From positions 248,001 through 312,000 of the forward strand of contig MKTZ01000008.1 in the NCBI GenBank assembly GCA_001898505.1: a DNA stretch of 64,000 bases, given 5' to 3'. Under the pieces are notes generated by a model. It had not been told where the DNA came from. It did not search any database and was given only the letters and a program-made list of their open reading frames with translations. This document shows positions 54,174-63,333 of this stretch, in pieces. The translations under genes and the position numbers were made by a program. Positions within the stretch are counted from its first letter, which is position 1. Every line of letters starts with the position of its first letter. Source of the DNA: Sphingobacteriales bacterium 50-39 (GTDB lineage: Bacteria > Bacteroidota > Bacteroidia > Chitinophagales > Chitinophagaceae).

Positions 54174-55220
54174 ATGGCCATTAAAGTAAATATCAAAAAG
54201 ATCGTCTCTTTCACGTTGTGGTGCACTCTGGGCGCCGGCGTGGTGGTATTACTGGTGGCGGCCATTGGTTATCGGAATAATAAGACCTGTAAGGGTTACA
54301 GGATCGAGATCGCGGGGGCTTCGGGGACGCAGTTTATCGACAAGAAGCAGATACTGGATCTGCTGGCGGGTACGGGCGCTGGGAAGATACAGAACACCCC
54401 CATTGCCCATTTCGACCTGCGGCGTATGGAATCGGTGCTGGAAAAGAATGTCTGGATCAAGGATGCGGAGCTGTTCTTTGACAACAATGAGATCCTTCGG
54501 GTAAATGTTACCGAACGGGAGCCCATTGCCAGGGTCTTTACCCGTGAAGGCAATAGCTTTTATATGGATAGCAGTGGCGTGCAGCTACCTCTGTCCGACA
54601 AGCTTACCACGAAGCTGCCTGTATTCACCAACTATCCGACGGCGAAGATCCGGACTCATGGAGCGGATAGCCTGCTTATCGTACAGATGAAGCAGCTGAG
54701 TGCGTTCATAAGGAGCGATTCATTCTGGACAGCACAGATAGCTCAGATGGACGTCACCATGGATAAACGTTTTGAGTTGATCCCAACCATTGGCAACCAT
54801 ATCATCGGCTTTGGCGATGGCAGCGACTACCAGGCAAAGTTCCACCGGCTGTTCGTCTTTTATAAAGAGGTATTGAGCAAGACAGGTTTTGATAAATATT
54901 CCCGTATCGATGTCGCTTATGCAGGGCAGGTAATCGGCACGCATAAAGCAGGCACGCGTGTGGACTCACTACAGGGAATGAGGAATATACAGCAAATGAT
55001 CCGTTCGGCACAACTATTGCGATCCGATACCATCCACCAACGCGACATGCGACCGCTGGAAACACCTGTTCAGACGGAACAGACGCTTACCAACTATGAC
55101 CTGATCCCTGCAAATGGAGACAGCGTCCGCACTACCTCTCCAACCACGACCAACCATCCACCTGTCCGACCAAGAGCAATAATGCCAAAAACAAACAATA
55201 AACCCCATAATAACCATTAA
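54174..55220 (+). CDS. ftsQ: Cell division protein FtsQ-like
   Basis: A 348-residue bitopic protein. A short cytoplasmic N-terminus and one helix (about 11-32) are followed by a POTRA-like region (YRIEIAGASGTQFIDKKQIL) and a beta domain with NVTEREPIARVF and FYMDSSGVQLPL. The C-terminal ~60 residues are Thr/Pro/Asn-rich and probably disordered. FtsQ links FtsA/FtsZ-stage assembly to FtsL and FtsI. I start at ATG 54174 (MAIKVNIKKIVSF); the preceding 108 bp after murC lack a signal of their own. Confidence 0.9.
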   Translation: MAIKVNIKKIVSFTLWCTLGAGVVVLLVAAIGYRNNKTCKGYRIEIAGASGTQFIDKKQILDLLAGTGAGKIQNTPIAHFDLRRMESVLEKNVWIKDAELFFDNNEILRVNVTEREPIARVFTREGNSFYMDSSGVQLPLSDKLTTKLPVFTNYPTAKIRTHGADSLLIVQMKQLSAFIRSDSFWTAQIAQMDVTMDKRFELIPTIGNHIIGFGDGSDYQAKFHRLFVFYKEVLSKTGFDKYSRIDVAYAGQVIGTHKAGTRVDSLQGMRNIQQMIRSAQLLRSDTIHQRDMRPLETPVQTEQTLTNYDLIPANGDSVRTTSPTTTNHPPVRPRAIMPKTNNKPHNNH

Positions 55221-55257
55221 CCCATTAAAAAAACAACTGAAAAAATAAACTAAACTT

Positions 55258-56637
55258 ATGAATCACGAGCAACCAATAATTGTCGGCCTCGACATAGGGA
55301 CGACCAAGATCGCTGCCATAGCAGGCCGTAAGAACGAATACGGCAAACTGGAGATATTGGGATTCGGCCGTGCGAACTCCAACGGGGTAAAGCATGGGCA
55401 GGTATTGAATATAGACGAGACGATCAAGGCTATCCAGGTAGCTCTTGACAACTGTTATGCATCCAATCCAAATCTTGAGATATCCGAGGTATATGTAGGC
55501 ATTGCGGGGCATCATATCAAGAGTCTGCAGACCAGGGGTGATATTGTACGGCAGAATACGGAAGATGAGATCACCAGGCGGGAGATCGATCAACTGATCG
55601 CCGATCAATACAAGACCTATATTCCAGCGGGGGACCAGATCATCGATGTGATCCCGCAGGAATTTACCGTAGACAATTTTCAGAACATCCCCAACCCCAT
55701 CGGGTATGGCGGCGTGAAGGTGGGGGCCAACTTCCATATCATCACGGGGGATAAGAATGCTATCCGGAATATCAACCGTGCCGTGGAGAAGAGCAATCTG
55801 CATACAAAGGACCTCGTGTTGCAGCCGCTGGCTTCGGCGGCTGCCGTTATGGGACAAGAGGATCTGGAGGCAGGGGTTGCCATCGTGGACATCGGCGGCG
55901 GCACCACCGACCTGGCCGTGTTTTATGAAGGTATCCTGAAACATACGGCGGTGATCCCTTTTGGAGGTGAGAATATCACTAACGACATAAAGACAGGCTT
56001 AGGGGTATTGAAGACACAGGCCGAGCAGATGAAGGTCCAGTTTGGGTCTGCCCTTTCCAATGAAGCCAAGGCCAATGCGTATATCACCATTCCCGGTCTC
56101 AGGGGCATGCCGGCTAAAGAGATCAGCGTGAAGAACCTGGCCAATATCATCCAGGCGCGTATGAGCGAGATCATGGATTTCGTCACCTATCATCTCAAGC
56201 AGGTGGGGCTTGATAACAGGGCCCTCAATGGTGGGATCGTCATGACGGGTGGAGGATCGCAGCTGCGGCATCTTATCCAGCTGACGGAATATGTCACGGG
56301 ATTGAACGCCCGTATCGGCTTTCCGACAGAGCACCTGGCTGCGGGGCATATCGAGGAGTTGGCCAAGCCTACTTATTCCACGTGTATCGGCCTTATCCTG
56401 AAAGGTTACAGCGACTATGAGCACAATCGCAAACAGTTTGACAAGGGTTTCCTGAAGATGGAAGTGCCCGACAATCTGAGAAAGGCCAGTGTGCAACAGG
56501 AAGAGGAGCTCTTGCAAGACAGCGAGCTTGCTCAGCAGGCGAGGGTCCGCAACCGGAAGGGGATGAAGGATTTCTGGGGAAAATTCAAGGACGGCATCAT
56601 CGACCTCTTCAAGGAAGAGGAAGACCATGCGCTTTAA
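55258..56637 (+). CDS. ftsA: Cell division protein FtsA
   Basis: A 459-residue actin-like ATPase that tethers FtsZ to the membrane. Phosphate-1 motif VGLDIGTTKIAAIAG (about 9-23), the SHS2/1C insertion region, ATP motif AIVDIGGGTTDLAVF (about 207-221) and GGIVMTGGGSQL (around 324) are present. A charged C-terminal tail ends in a short amphipathic segment (FWGKFKDGIIDLFKEEE) that fits the membrane-targeting helix. It lies 37 bp after ftsQ and 70 bp before ftsZ. Confidence 0.96.
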   Translation: MNHEQPIIVGLDIGTTKIAAIAGRKNEYGKLEILGFGRANSNGVKHGQVLNIDETIKAIQVALDNCYASNPNLEISEVYVGIAGHHIKSLQTRGDIVRQNTEDEITRREIDQLIADQYKTYIPAGDQIIDVIPQEFTVDNFQNIPNPIGYGGVKVGANFHIITGDKNAIRNINRAVEKSNLHTKDLVLQPLASAAAVMGQEDLEAGVAIVDIGGGTTDLAVFYEGILKHTAVIPFGGENITNDIKTGLGVLKTQAEQMKVQFGSALSNEAKANAYITIPGLRGMPAKEISVKNLANIIQARMSEIMDFVTYHLKQVGLDNRALNGGIVMTGGGSQLRHLIQLTEYVTGLNARIGFPTEHLAAGHIEELAKPTYSTCIGLILKGYSDYEHNRKQFDKGFLKMEVPDNLRKASVQQEEELLQDSELAQQARVRNRKGMKDFWGKFKDGIIDLFKEEEDHAL

Positions 56638-56707
56638 TAAGACGGCTACGCCTGCGCAGTAAGTCATATATAATGTTCAATTTGTTATTGTAGTAAATTT
56701 TATAGTC

Positions 56708-58594
56708 ATGATCCATTTTGATCTACCGAAAGAGAAATCATCCATCATCAAGGTCATTGGTGTGGGTGGTGGTGGCAGCAACGCTGTAAATCATATGTTC
56801 AGCCAGAACATCGAGGGGGTGAATTTCATCATTTGTAATACCGATGCCCAGGCCATTGCGACGAGCCGGGTGCCGAATAAGGTACAGTTAGGACCTCACC
56901 TGACCCAGGGATTGGGGGCCGGCGCAAATCCTGATATCGGAAGGCAAGCGACGGAAGAAAGCCTGGAGGAGATCAAGAACATCCTGGAAGTCAATACCAA
57001 AATGGCTTTTATCACGGCCGGTATGGGCGGCGGTACGGGTACCGGCGGCGCTCCCATCATTTCCAAGATATGTAAAGACCTGGGTATCCTCACCGTTGGG
57101 ATCATCACTACTCCCTTCTCTTATGAAGGAAAGAAAAGGCAGATACAGGCTGAAGAAGGTATCCGGGTGATGAAACAGTATGTAGATACCCTGCTGGTGA
57201 TCAGCAACGACAAGTTGCGTCATCAGTTTGGCAACCTGAAGATGAAAGAGGCTTTTGCCAAGGCTGATAATGTGCTGGCTACGGCTGCCAAGTGTATTAC
57301 GGATGTGATCAACAGCACGGGGCAGATCAATGTCGACTTTGCCGACGTATGTACTGTCATGCGTAATGGCGGTGTAGCTATCCTTGGCAGCGCCACAGCA
57401 AAAGGGGACAGCCGGGCGCAAAAGGCCATCGAGGAAGCGCTGAATTCGCCGCTGCTGAATGACAACGACATACGGGGCGCCAAATGGATACTTATCAATA
57501 TCAACTCCTCCGAAGGCGAGCATGAGTTTACCATGGATGAGGTGGAGATCATTCAAAATCATCTGCTCAGCCAGGCAGGCGAACATTCGGATGTGATCAT
57601 GGGTCTTGGCTATGACAATACGCTTGGCGCAAGCCTGGGTATAACCCTTATCGCTACCGGCTTCGAACATAAGGACCCTTTTATAAAGGTGGCCGAAGAA
57701 AAACCTGCACCTAAGAAAGATGAAAAGATCCTAATGACCCTAGGTCAGCCCGAGGAAGAACAAAAGCTCGAACAGCGGCCTGTCCTTACCCCTGTCAAGG
57801 ATCCGTCAGTAGAGGAGCAATCTGCCCACGCTCCTCTACCGGATACTTTGCTGCCCAAACTGGTTGAAAGCGTGCCATCGGAGCCTGCTGTCGATCTTTT
57901 CAAGATGAATGGGGCGGATAAAAATGAAGCGTCTCCGAGAATAGAGTGGGTACTTTCACCCGAGCCGGAACCCGTTCGGGAAAATACAAATATGAAGGCG
58001 CCCCCATCGAATCCGAACACCGGAAAAAGCTCTCCGGCATCTGCAGTGTCCGGGGGATACCTAGCAAGGCCATCCAATATCTATGCGGAAGATCCCTGGA
58101 CAGAAAAACAATCCAACCCCTCGGCCGCCGAAGGTTCTCCCAAGGCGATGCCTGAACACAACCCACTTGGCAAGGAACCTATCCTGAACACAACCGATCC
58201 GTCCAAAAATGAAGACAGTTCACCTGAGATGCAATTGGTGTTCAGAGATGGCAGTCCAACGGCGGATGAGCCTGGGGCCCACCAAACTCACTCGCTTTCG
58301 GTGCCGAACTCACCCGCAGAGGAACCTGCCCCGCAGGACGATACGGATGATCCCAAACGCAGGGCGGCCGAACGGATCAACAAGTTGCGCAACTTGTCGT
58401 TCAACATCAATGCTGCCGATCCGAATAATGAGTTTGAAACAGTGCCGGCTTACATCCGCCGTAATTTAGAGCTGTATAACACCATCAACAATGTGGAGAA
58501 TTTTTACAGCAATTATGAGGTGAAGACGGATGAGAATAACAATACGGAGATCAGCACGATCAATACATTCCTGGATGGTAAAAGACCTGATTGA
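56708..58594 (+). CDS. ftsZ: Cell division protein FtsZ with long linker and extended C-terminus
   Basis: A 628-residue tubulin homologue that forms the Z ring. The GTPase domain (about 1-320) shows GVGGGGSNAVNHM (18-30), the tubulin signature GGGTGTGG (107-114) and NDNDIRGAKWILINI in the T7 region. Residues ~330-570 form a Pro/Ser/Glu-rich disordered linker, far longer than the ~50 of E. coli. The FtsA-binding peptide is recognisable as VPAYIRRNLELY. Unusually, another 38 residues follow it. A terminator and a row of hairpins lie downstream, so the cluster ends here. Confidence 0.97.
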   Translation: MIHFDLPKEKSSIIKVIGVGGGGSNAVNHMFSQNIEGVNFIICNTDAQAIATSRVPNKVQLGPHLTQGLGAGANPDIGRQATEESLEEIKNILEVNTKMAFITAGMGGGTGTGGAPIISKICKDLGILTVGIITTPFSYEGKKRQIQAEEGIRVMKQYVDTLLVISNDKLRHQFGNLKMKEAFAKADNVLATAAKCITDVINSTGQINVDFADVCTVMRNGGVAILGSATAKGDSRAQKAIEEALNSPLLNDNDIRGAKWILININSSEGEHEFTMDEVEIIQNHLLSQAGEHSDVIMGLGYDNTLGASLGITLIATGFEHKDPFIKVAEEKPAPKKDEKILMTLGQPEEEQKLEQRPVLTPVKDPSVEEQSAHAPLPDTLLPKLVESVPSEPAVDLFKMNGADKNEASPRIEWVLSPEPEPVRENTNMKAPPSNPNTGKSSPASAVSGGYLARPSNIYAEDPWTEKQSNPSAAEGSPKAMPEHNPLGKEPILNTTDPSKNEDSSPEMQLVFRDGSPTADEPGAHQTHSLSVPNSPAEEPAPQDDTDDPKRRAAERINKLRNLSFNINAADPNNEFETVPAYIRRNLELYNTINNVENFYSNYEVKTDENNNTEISTINTFLDGKRPD

Positions 58595-58607
58595 TCAGCT
58601 CCGTCAG

Positions 58608-58823
58608 AACGAACCAAAGGTTCGTTGTCTGTAACCGCAAGGTTACGACCGAGGAGGACCTTTCGAATTGGCACAATTGGGCTAAATTTCCGGTTGACCA
58701 ATTGTGCCCCCAATAAACATAGTTTGTTTTTAGTTGTTTTATTCCCCCTGGTTCTCCGGGGGGATTTTGTTGTCCGTCTGCGCTGTGGCGAAAGTAGCTT
58801 CGGCGGACAACCGACCTGTGGTC
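58608..58823. repeat. Row of hairpins downstream of ftsZ
   Basis: Perfect inverted repeats in series: AACGAACC-AAA-GGTTCGTT (58608-58626), GTAACC-GCAA-GGTTAC (58631-58646), GGCACAATTGG/CCAATTGTGCC (58670-58680 and 58698-58708), the terminator stem at 58744-58763, TTGTCCG/CGGACAA (58770-58776 and 58804-58810) and GACC-TGT-GGTC (58813-58823). The triloop stems belong to the dispersed hairpin family. Confidence 0.7.
58744..58771 (+). terminator. Probable terminator of the dcw cluster
   Basis: CCCCC/GGGGG (58744-58748 and 58759-58763) with a ten-base loop, followed by ATTTTGTT. It lies about 150 bp after the ftsZ stop. Confidence 0.6.
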
Positions 58824-58861
58824 AGTTTTAAGTAAATTACATCTCTATAAATAATCCGTTA

Positions 58862-59815
58862 ATGTCTACTATACTTATCACCGGTGGGACGGGTCTGATC
58901 GGGAGCGCACTTAGCCGAATGCTGGTGGCAAGGGGCCATCGGGTCGTTATTTTGTCGCGCAGTGGTGTGGGTGCTCTGGGGGCTGCTTCGGCGAACCCTT
59001 CGACGGCTCATTGGGATCCTTATAAGGAGATCATCGATGCGGATGCCATCCGGAGTGCAGACTTTATCGTCCATCTTGCCGGGGCGGGTGTAGCTGACAA
59101 AAGATGGACTGCCCGGAGGAAAAAAGAGATCGTGGAAAGCCGGACCCGCAGCAGTGCTCTTATAGTGAAGGCATTAAAGGAAATACCTAATAAGGTGCAG
59201 GCTGTCGTTAGCGCTTCCGGGATTGGCTGGTATGGTCCGGACCCTGTTGTCCCGAGTCCCCGTCCCTTTGTGGAAACGGATCCTGTGGATGACGATTTTT
59301 TGGGGGAGACCTGCCGTCTATGGGAGGAATCCATTGCGCCGGTGACGGCCCTGGGCAAGCGGCTGGTGATATTGCGTACCGGTCCTGTCCTTAGCAATGA
59401 AGGGGGCGCCCTGCGGGAATTCAAGAAGCCTGTGAAGCTGGGTGTGGCGGCCATCCTGGGCAGCGGCCGCCAGGTCATGAGCTGGATACATATCGAAGAT
59501 CAATGCCGGCTGTTCCTGCATGCCATCGAAGACAGGAGCTGGTCGGGGGTATACAATGCCGCGGCGCCGCAGCCGGTGAATAACAGGACCCTTACTTTGG
59601 AGCTGGCCCGTCGAATAAAGGGCCGATATTTTGTACCTGTCTATGTCCCATCGCTGGTCCTGAAAATAATCGTAGGCGAGCTAAGCATCGAAGTATTGAA
59701 GAGTGCTACCGTTAGTGCTGAGAAGGTGCATAAAGGAGGGTTCCAATTCCTGTATCCTTCCATCCAAAGTGCGTTGGACAACCTTACAGGTCGGCCTTCA
59801 CAAAGCGCCGGCTAG
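58862..59815 (+). CDS. TIGR01777 family NAD(P)-dependent epimerase-like oxidoreductase (second paralogue)
   Basis: A 317-residue extended short-chain dehydrogenase. GGTGLIG is at 8-14, VHLAGAGVADKRW around 69-81, SASGIGWYG around 118-126 and MSWIHIEDQCRLF around 203-215, as in YfcH-type proteins. It is closer to the classical TIGR01777 form than the paralogue at 6739-7704, with GVADKRW in place of SVNCRY and SASGIGWYG in place of SATIYR. The substrate is unknown. It is rightward after ftsZ but behind the terminator. Its last 32 bp overlap the end of the convergent ABC permease gene. Confidence 0.88.
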   Translation: MSTILITGGTGLIGSALSRMLVARGHRVVILSRSGVGALGAASANPSTAHWDPYKEIIDADAIRSADFIVHLAGAGVADKRWTARRKKEIVESRTRSSALIVKALKEIPNKVQAVVSASGIGWYGPDPVVPSPRPFVETDPVDDDFLGETCRLWEESIAPVTALGKRLVILRTGPVLSNEGGALREFKKPVKLGVAAILGSGRQVMSWIHIEDQCRLFLHAIEDRSWSGVYNAAAPQPVNNRTLTLELARRIKGRYFVPVYVPSLVLKIIVGELSIEVLKSATVSAEKVHKGGFQFLYPSIQSALDNLTGRPSQSAG

Positions 59816-60590
59816 TGAGCACACAATATATGATCAGGTAAAGCGCGGATATGGCAAGATACACCGGGATATGGTGTTCCCAGTCTGCGGCGTTGCGTTG
59901 GAATAATGCTTTGGCATAAGGTTGCGGCAGCAGCATGTCCGTTACTTCCTCCGGGAGATAGTTTACCCATTTCATGTGATAGCTTTTGCCAAAGATGCCC
60001 ACGACGATCTGTTCCGCCAGCATATAGATAAAGAAGACACCGATGGCCAGGCCGGAGCGCCGGATGAGGATGCTCATCAAGAGAGCGATCATCGAATAAG
60101 ACAGCATTTCCACAAAATAGAAAAAGACCATGCGGCTGCCCTGTATTATGGAGACGCCCGGTCCGGGCTTATTGGCTATAAAGCCGAACCCCAGGACAGT
60201 CAACAGAACGACCAGGGTACACAGGATGGATAGCAGCAGGACCATTACCAGCTTGACACTGATAAAGCGCTGGCGGCTCCAGCCGTCTATGACGTTCTGC
60301 CGGTGGGTCTTAAAAGTAAATTCATTGGTGGTCAGCGTGATGATCAAAAGGGCGGGGATGATGAACAGAATAGAGGCATTCCAGGCGACGGTGTTCCAGA
60401 CATCCGGAAAGCTAAAGGGGCTGCCCAGGATGGGGTTCTGGCCATTTCTCCCTTTTGGAAAGCTGTTGTTCGTAATATTATAGGACATATAGTTGAACCC
60501 GGGAATACTGACGAGCGTGATGCCGAGCAGTATCCAGAACGTACGGTAGTTCTTTACCTTCATCCATTCTATTTTCAGCGCTGAGAGCAT
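59784..60590 (-). CDS. ABC transporter permease (ABC-2 type)
   Basis: A 268-residue membrane protein with six predicted helices: a first one in FWILLGITLVSIPGFNYM and others around residues 70-90, 115-140, 155-180, 185-205 and 235-255. The start MLSALKIEWMKVKNYRTFWIL is typical of ABC-2 permeases paired with BcrA-like ATPases. The exported substrate is not evident. Its ATPase gene lies 6 bp upstream on the same strand. The 3' end overlaps the convergent oxidoreductase gene by 32 bp. Confidence 0.88.
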   Translation of the reverse strand: MLSALKIEWMKVKNYRTFWILLGITLVSIPGFNYMSYNITNNSFPKGRNGQNPILGSPFSFPDVWNTVAWNASILFIIPALLIITLTTNEFTFKTHRQNVIDGWSRQRFISVKLVMVLLLSILCTLVVLLTVLGFGFIANKPGPGVSIIQGSRMVFFYFVEMLSYSMIALLMSILIRRSGLAIGVFFIYMLAEQIVVGIFGKSYHMKWVNYLPEEVTDMLLPQPYAKALFQRNAADWEHHIPVYLAISALYLIIYCVLTSRRFVKADL

Positions 60591-60596
60591 GCTATG

Positions 60597-61490
60597 TTAG
60601 TTTGTCAATTCCATGAATTTAGATTCCAGGCTCTTTTTACGGAGCTGCAGGTGGTTCAGCACCACGCCATGATCGAAGCAATATTTGTTGATCTCTCCCA
60701 GTTCCATGAGCGCGTCCTTTTCAAAGACCAGCTGAATATAACCATTTAGGTCTTTTAACTGACGGACGCCTCGCAATCCAGCGAGCGCCGTGCGGAGCTG
60801 GTCCAGGTTGGGCGCTCCCAGTTCGACAAAGTCCTCGTTGGTCAGCACCACATTGACATCTCCTGCCATCAACAGCTGTCCCTTCTGAAGGATGGCAACA
60901 TGTGTACAAACCTTTTCCACTTCGTCCAGCAGGTGGCTGGCCAGGATGATGGTCTTGCCTTCTTTGGCAAGGTCCCGGATCAGCTCCCTCGTATAGGCGA
61001 TACCCACGGGGTCAAGGCCATTGGTAGGTTCGTCGAAGACCAGGACGGATGGATTACCGAGAAGGCATGAGGCGATAGCAAGGCGCTGCTTCATGCCCAG
61101 GGAGTAGGTGCTGAATCGGGAGTCCTTTCGTTCTGTAAGCTTCACCACCTCCAGTACGCGACTGATGTCATCCTTACCTCTTCCCTTGATGGCCGCGGCT
61201 ATGTGCAAATTTTTTTCGCCGGACAGGTAATGGTAAAAGTTGGGTGTTTCCAGCAATGTCCCGATCTTTTGGCGTGACCGCTCGGATGGTGGTTCGCCAA
61301 ACCAGGAATAAGTACCGCCGCTGGCGCTAAGGACATCCATGATGATGCCCAGCAGGGTGGTCTTGCCGCTGCCGTTAGGACCGAGTACGCCAAAAACGGA
61401 CCCCGGAGGTACGTCGAAGGACACTTCGTGCAGGGCACGGATGCTGCCGTAGAACTTGGTGATGCTGTTAATGGAGAGGATATTGCTCAC
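60597..61490 (-). CDS. ABC transporter ATP-binding protein
   Basis: A 297-residue ATPase. Walker A GPNGSGKTT is at 37-45, the signature TYSLGMKQRLAIA around 133-145, Walker B VLVFDEPTNGLDP around 154-166 and the H loop in LASHLLDEVEKV. A C-terminal ~80-residue domain is typical of BcrA/CcmA-type exporters. The start is GTG at 61490. It pairs with the permease gene 6 bp downstream. Upstream lie the metzincin and TlpA-like genes in the same direction with gaps of about 35 bp, so all may be one transcript. Confidence 0.93.
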   Translation of the reverse strand: MSNILSINSITKFYGSIRALHEVSFDVPPGSVFGVLGPNGSGKTTLLGIIMDVLSASGGTYSWFGEPPSERSRQKIGTLLETPNFYHYLSGEKNLHIAAAIKGRGKDDISRVLEVVKLTERKDSRFSTYSLGMKQRLAIASCLLGNPSVLVFDEPTNGLDPVGIAYTRELIRDLAKEGKTIILASHLLDEVEKVCTHVAILQKGQLLMAGDVNVVLTNEDFVELGAPNLDQLRTALAGLRGVRQLKDLNGYIQLVFEKDALMELGEINKYCFDHGVVLNHLQLRKKSLESKFMELTN

Positions 61491-61527
61491 GATCGAAGGT
61501 TATGGAAGAGTAAGATAGCCATTCGCC

Positions 61528-62184
61528 TTAACTTTCCAAATGCTTCTGATGATATAAGGATGAAAATTCACCAAGAACGGAAAAGGATTGGTGATCAAAG
61601 GTCAGACGTGATAATTTTAGGGCCTGTATGTCGCTGTCCAATACTTTCCGGGTAAAGGGGTTTAATGTGCCGCCTTTGGCGCCTGCGGGTGCGGTGGGGT
61701 CGTATTGAAAGGCGGGATCGCATAAGGTTCCCCGGGGGTACATGATACCGGGCTGACCCTTGCCCCGGATGTCGAGGACCTTTGGATGATCCAGTCCCAA
61801 CGTATGGCCATATTCATGCGCACCTGTGGTGGACCGGGTCTGTAGATTGGCCCGTTTGAAATAACCCGTGTTCGAGCCGAGCCCATCGACAAATGAGATA
61901 TCGTGCAGAGAGAATTCCTCTATGCGAAAATAATTGTATCTCGGATTGGTATTGTGCCAGACGGTGGCAGGAGCGAGATCGGGGGCGTAGACGCCCTCGA
62001 TATCAAATTGTACTTCGTACCATTCTTTCCGGACCCTGACCATTGACCGGGGTTCATTCCAGGAAAAGGCGATCTCGTCGGCTACCTGTATGGCGAGCGT
62101 TTGATCCGCGGCTTCTCCATAGAAAAAGATGGTACTGCGTATGACAAGTCTGTGGCTAGAGGTATACAATTCGACTTCACCCAT
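61528..62184 (-). CDS. Metzincin-type (M10-like) zinc metalloprotease
   Basis: A 218-residue protein with the complete zinc motif HEYGHTLGLDH (123-133, three His ligands and catalytic Glu124). A Met-turn IMYP (147-150) lies at the expected distance. This is the metzincin layout, and M10 is the closest family I can name. No signal peptide or propeptide with a cysteine switch is visible, which is unusual for the group, so it could be cytoplasmic or leave the cell by a non-classical route. Flanking genes on the same strand are an ABC ATPase (downstream) and a TlpA-like lipoprotein or periplasmic thioredoxin (upstream). Confidence 0.8.
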   Translation of the reverse strand: MGEVELYTSSHRLVIRSTIFFYGEAADQTLAIQVADEIAFSWNEPRSMVRVRKEWYEVQFDIEGVYAPDLAPATVWHNTNPRYNYFRIEEFSLHDISFVDGLGSNTGYFKRANLQTRSTTGAHEYGHTLGLDHPKVLDIRGKGQPGIMYPRGTLCDPAFQYDPTAPAGAKGGTLNPFTRKVLDSDIQALKLSRLTFDHQSFSVLGEFSSLYHQKHLES

Positions 62185-62217
62185 GATCTTTGTTTCATTA
62201 GCACTGCCTGGTAAGGG

Positions 62218-63318
62218 CTACTTCATCAATTCATCCAGTTTCTTTTCCAGGTCCTCTCCCCTCAGCCCTTTGGCGATGATCTTTCCTTCCCGGTCCAGCA
62301 AATAGTTCATGGGGATGCCTTTTACCCCATATAGATCTGCTATGTTATTTTGCCAGCCTTTCAGATCGGAGACCTGTGTCCAGTCCAGCTGATCTTTTTT
62401 TACGGCGGCCAGCCATTTGTCTTTGTTGTCGTCCAGCGAAACACCCAGGATAGTGAAACCTTTGGGTGCATATTTCCGATAGGCTGCCACGACATTGGGG
62501 TTCTCGGCGCGGCAGGGTCCGCACCAGCTGGCCCAGAAATCCAGCAGTACATATTTTCCTTTGAACGACGCCAGGGATATGGGCTTGCCGCTGGGATCAT
62601 TTTGTACAAAGGCCGGGGCCGGCTGGCCAATATCCGTCAGCTCCGCTGCATCCAGGCTGACCTTGACCTGCCGTCCAAAATAAGAGGATTTTATGATGGG
62701 GTCGAGCCCTTTGTACAAAGGTCTTAGCTCCGATGCCTCGGGATTATAAACGAAGGTGGTATAGATGGCGTAGGCCGTGACATAGCTGGCGGGATGCGCG
62801 GTCGCATAATCCTTTACATATTGACGGCGTTTTTTGTCCAGGTCGGTGAAGATGTTTTCCAAACTGTCCAACTGGTGTCTGTCGTTCTTTGCCCTGGCCT
62901 GGTCATAGGATTTATCCAGCTGTGATTCGAAGGCGTCGAGGTCTTTCTGACCCACCTTGAATTGCATGGATTCGTCCTGTGTGGATGAGCCGGTGACGAT
63001 GGCATCATCGATAGACTCCTTTTTGCCGGTGAGATTCATTTCCCCGGCCTGCAACCAGAACCCGAGGCGAAATTCCTTTCCTTCTTTGCCGGCAATGCCG
63101 AGCAGGACACGTTCGGGTGCGGAGGAATGGCCTTTTATGACAAAGCTTCCGTTCTTCACCCGGCCGGAGTCTACATCCTTGTCCGTCTGGCTGTGATAGA
63201 GCCAGACCCAGCCGTCGGGCAGGCCATCGACCTTACCTGTCAGCGTGTAGGTGGAGTCGGTGGGGTTAGCATTTGCCTGGAGACCAAGGCAAGCCAGAAA
63301 TATGAATACGCATTTCAT
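62218..63318 (-). CDS. TlpA-like thioredoxin with N-terminal DUF4369 domain
   Basis: A 366-residue exported thiol-disulfide protein. The signal peptide covers about 1-17 (MKCVFIFLACLGLQANA). Residues ~22-110 fit the DUF4369 beta domain (YTLTGKVDGLPDGWVWLY), and a helical middle region follows. The thioredoxin domain (from about 228) has the active site WCGPC (265-269) and cis-proline in GVKGIPMNYLLD. It probably reduces disulfides or supports cytochrome maturation in the periplasm. ATG 63318 is used; a TTG nine bases upstream is in frame. It lies 15 bp after the beta-oxidation gene. Confidence 0.9.
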   Translation of the reverse strand: MKCVFIFLACLGLQANANPTDSTYTLTGKVDGLPDGWVWLYHSQTDKDVDSGRVKNGSFVIKGHSSAPERVLLGIAGKEGKEFRLGFWLQAGEMNLTGKKESIDDAIVTGSSTQDESMQFKVGQKDLDAFESQLDKSYDQARAKNDRHQLDSLENIFTDLDKKRRQYVKDYATAHPASYVTAYAIYTTFVYNPEASELRPLYKGLDPIIKSSYFGRQVKVSLDAAELTDIGQPAPAFVQNDPSGKPISLASFKGKYVLLDFWASWCGPCRAENPNVVAAYRKYAPKGFTILGVSLDDNKDKWLAAVKKDQLDWTQVSDLKGWQNNIADLYGVKGIPMNYLLDREGKIIAKGLRGEDLEKKLDELMK

Positions 63319-63333
63319 AGCTCCCAATTTACA

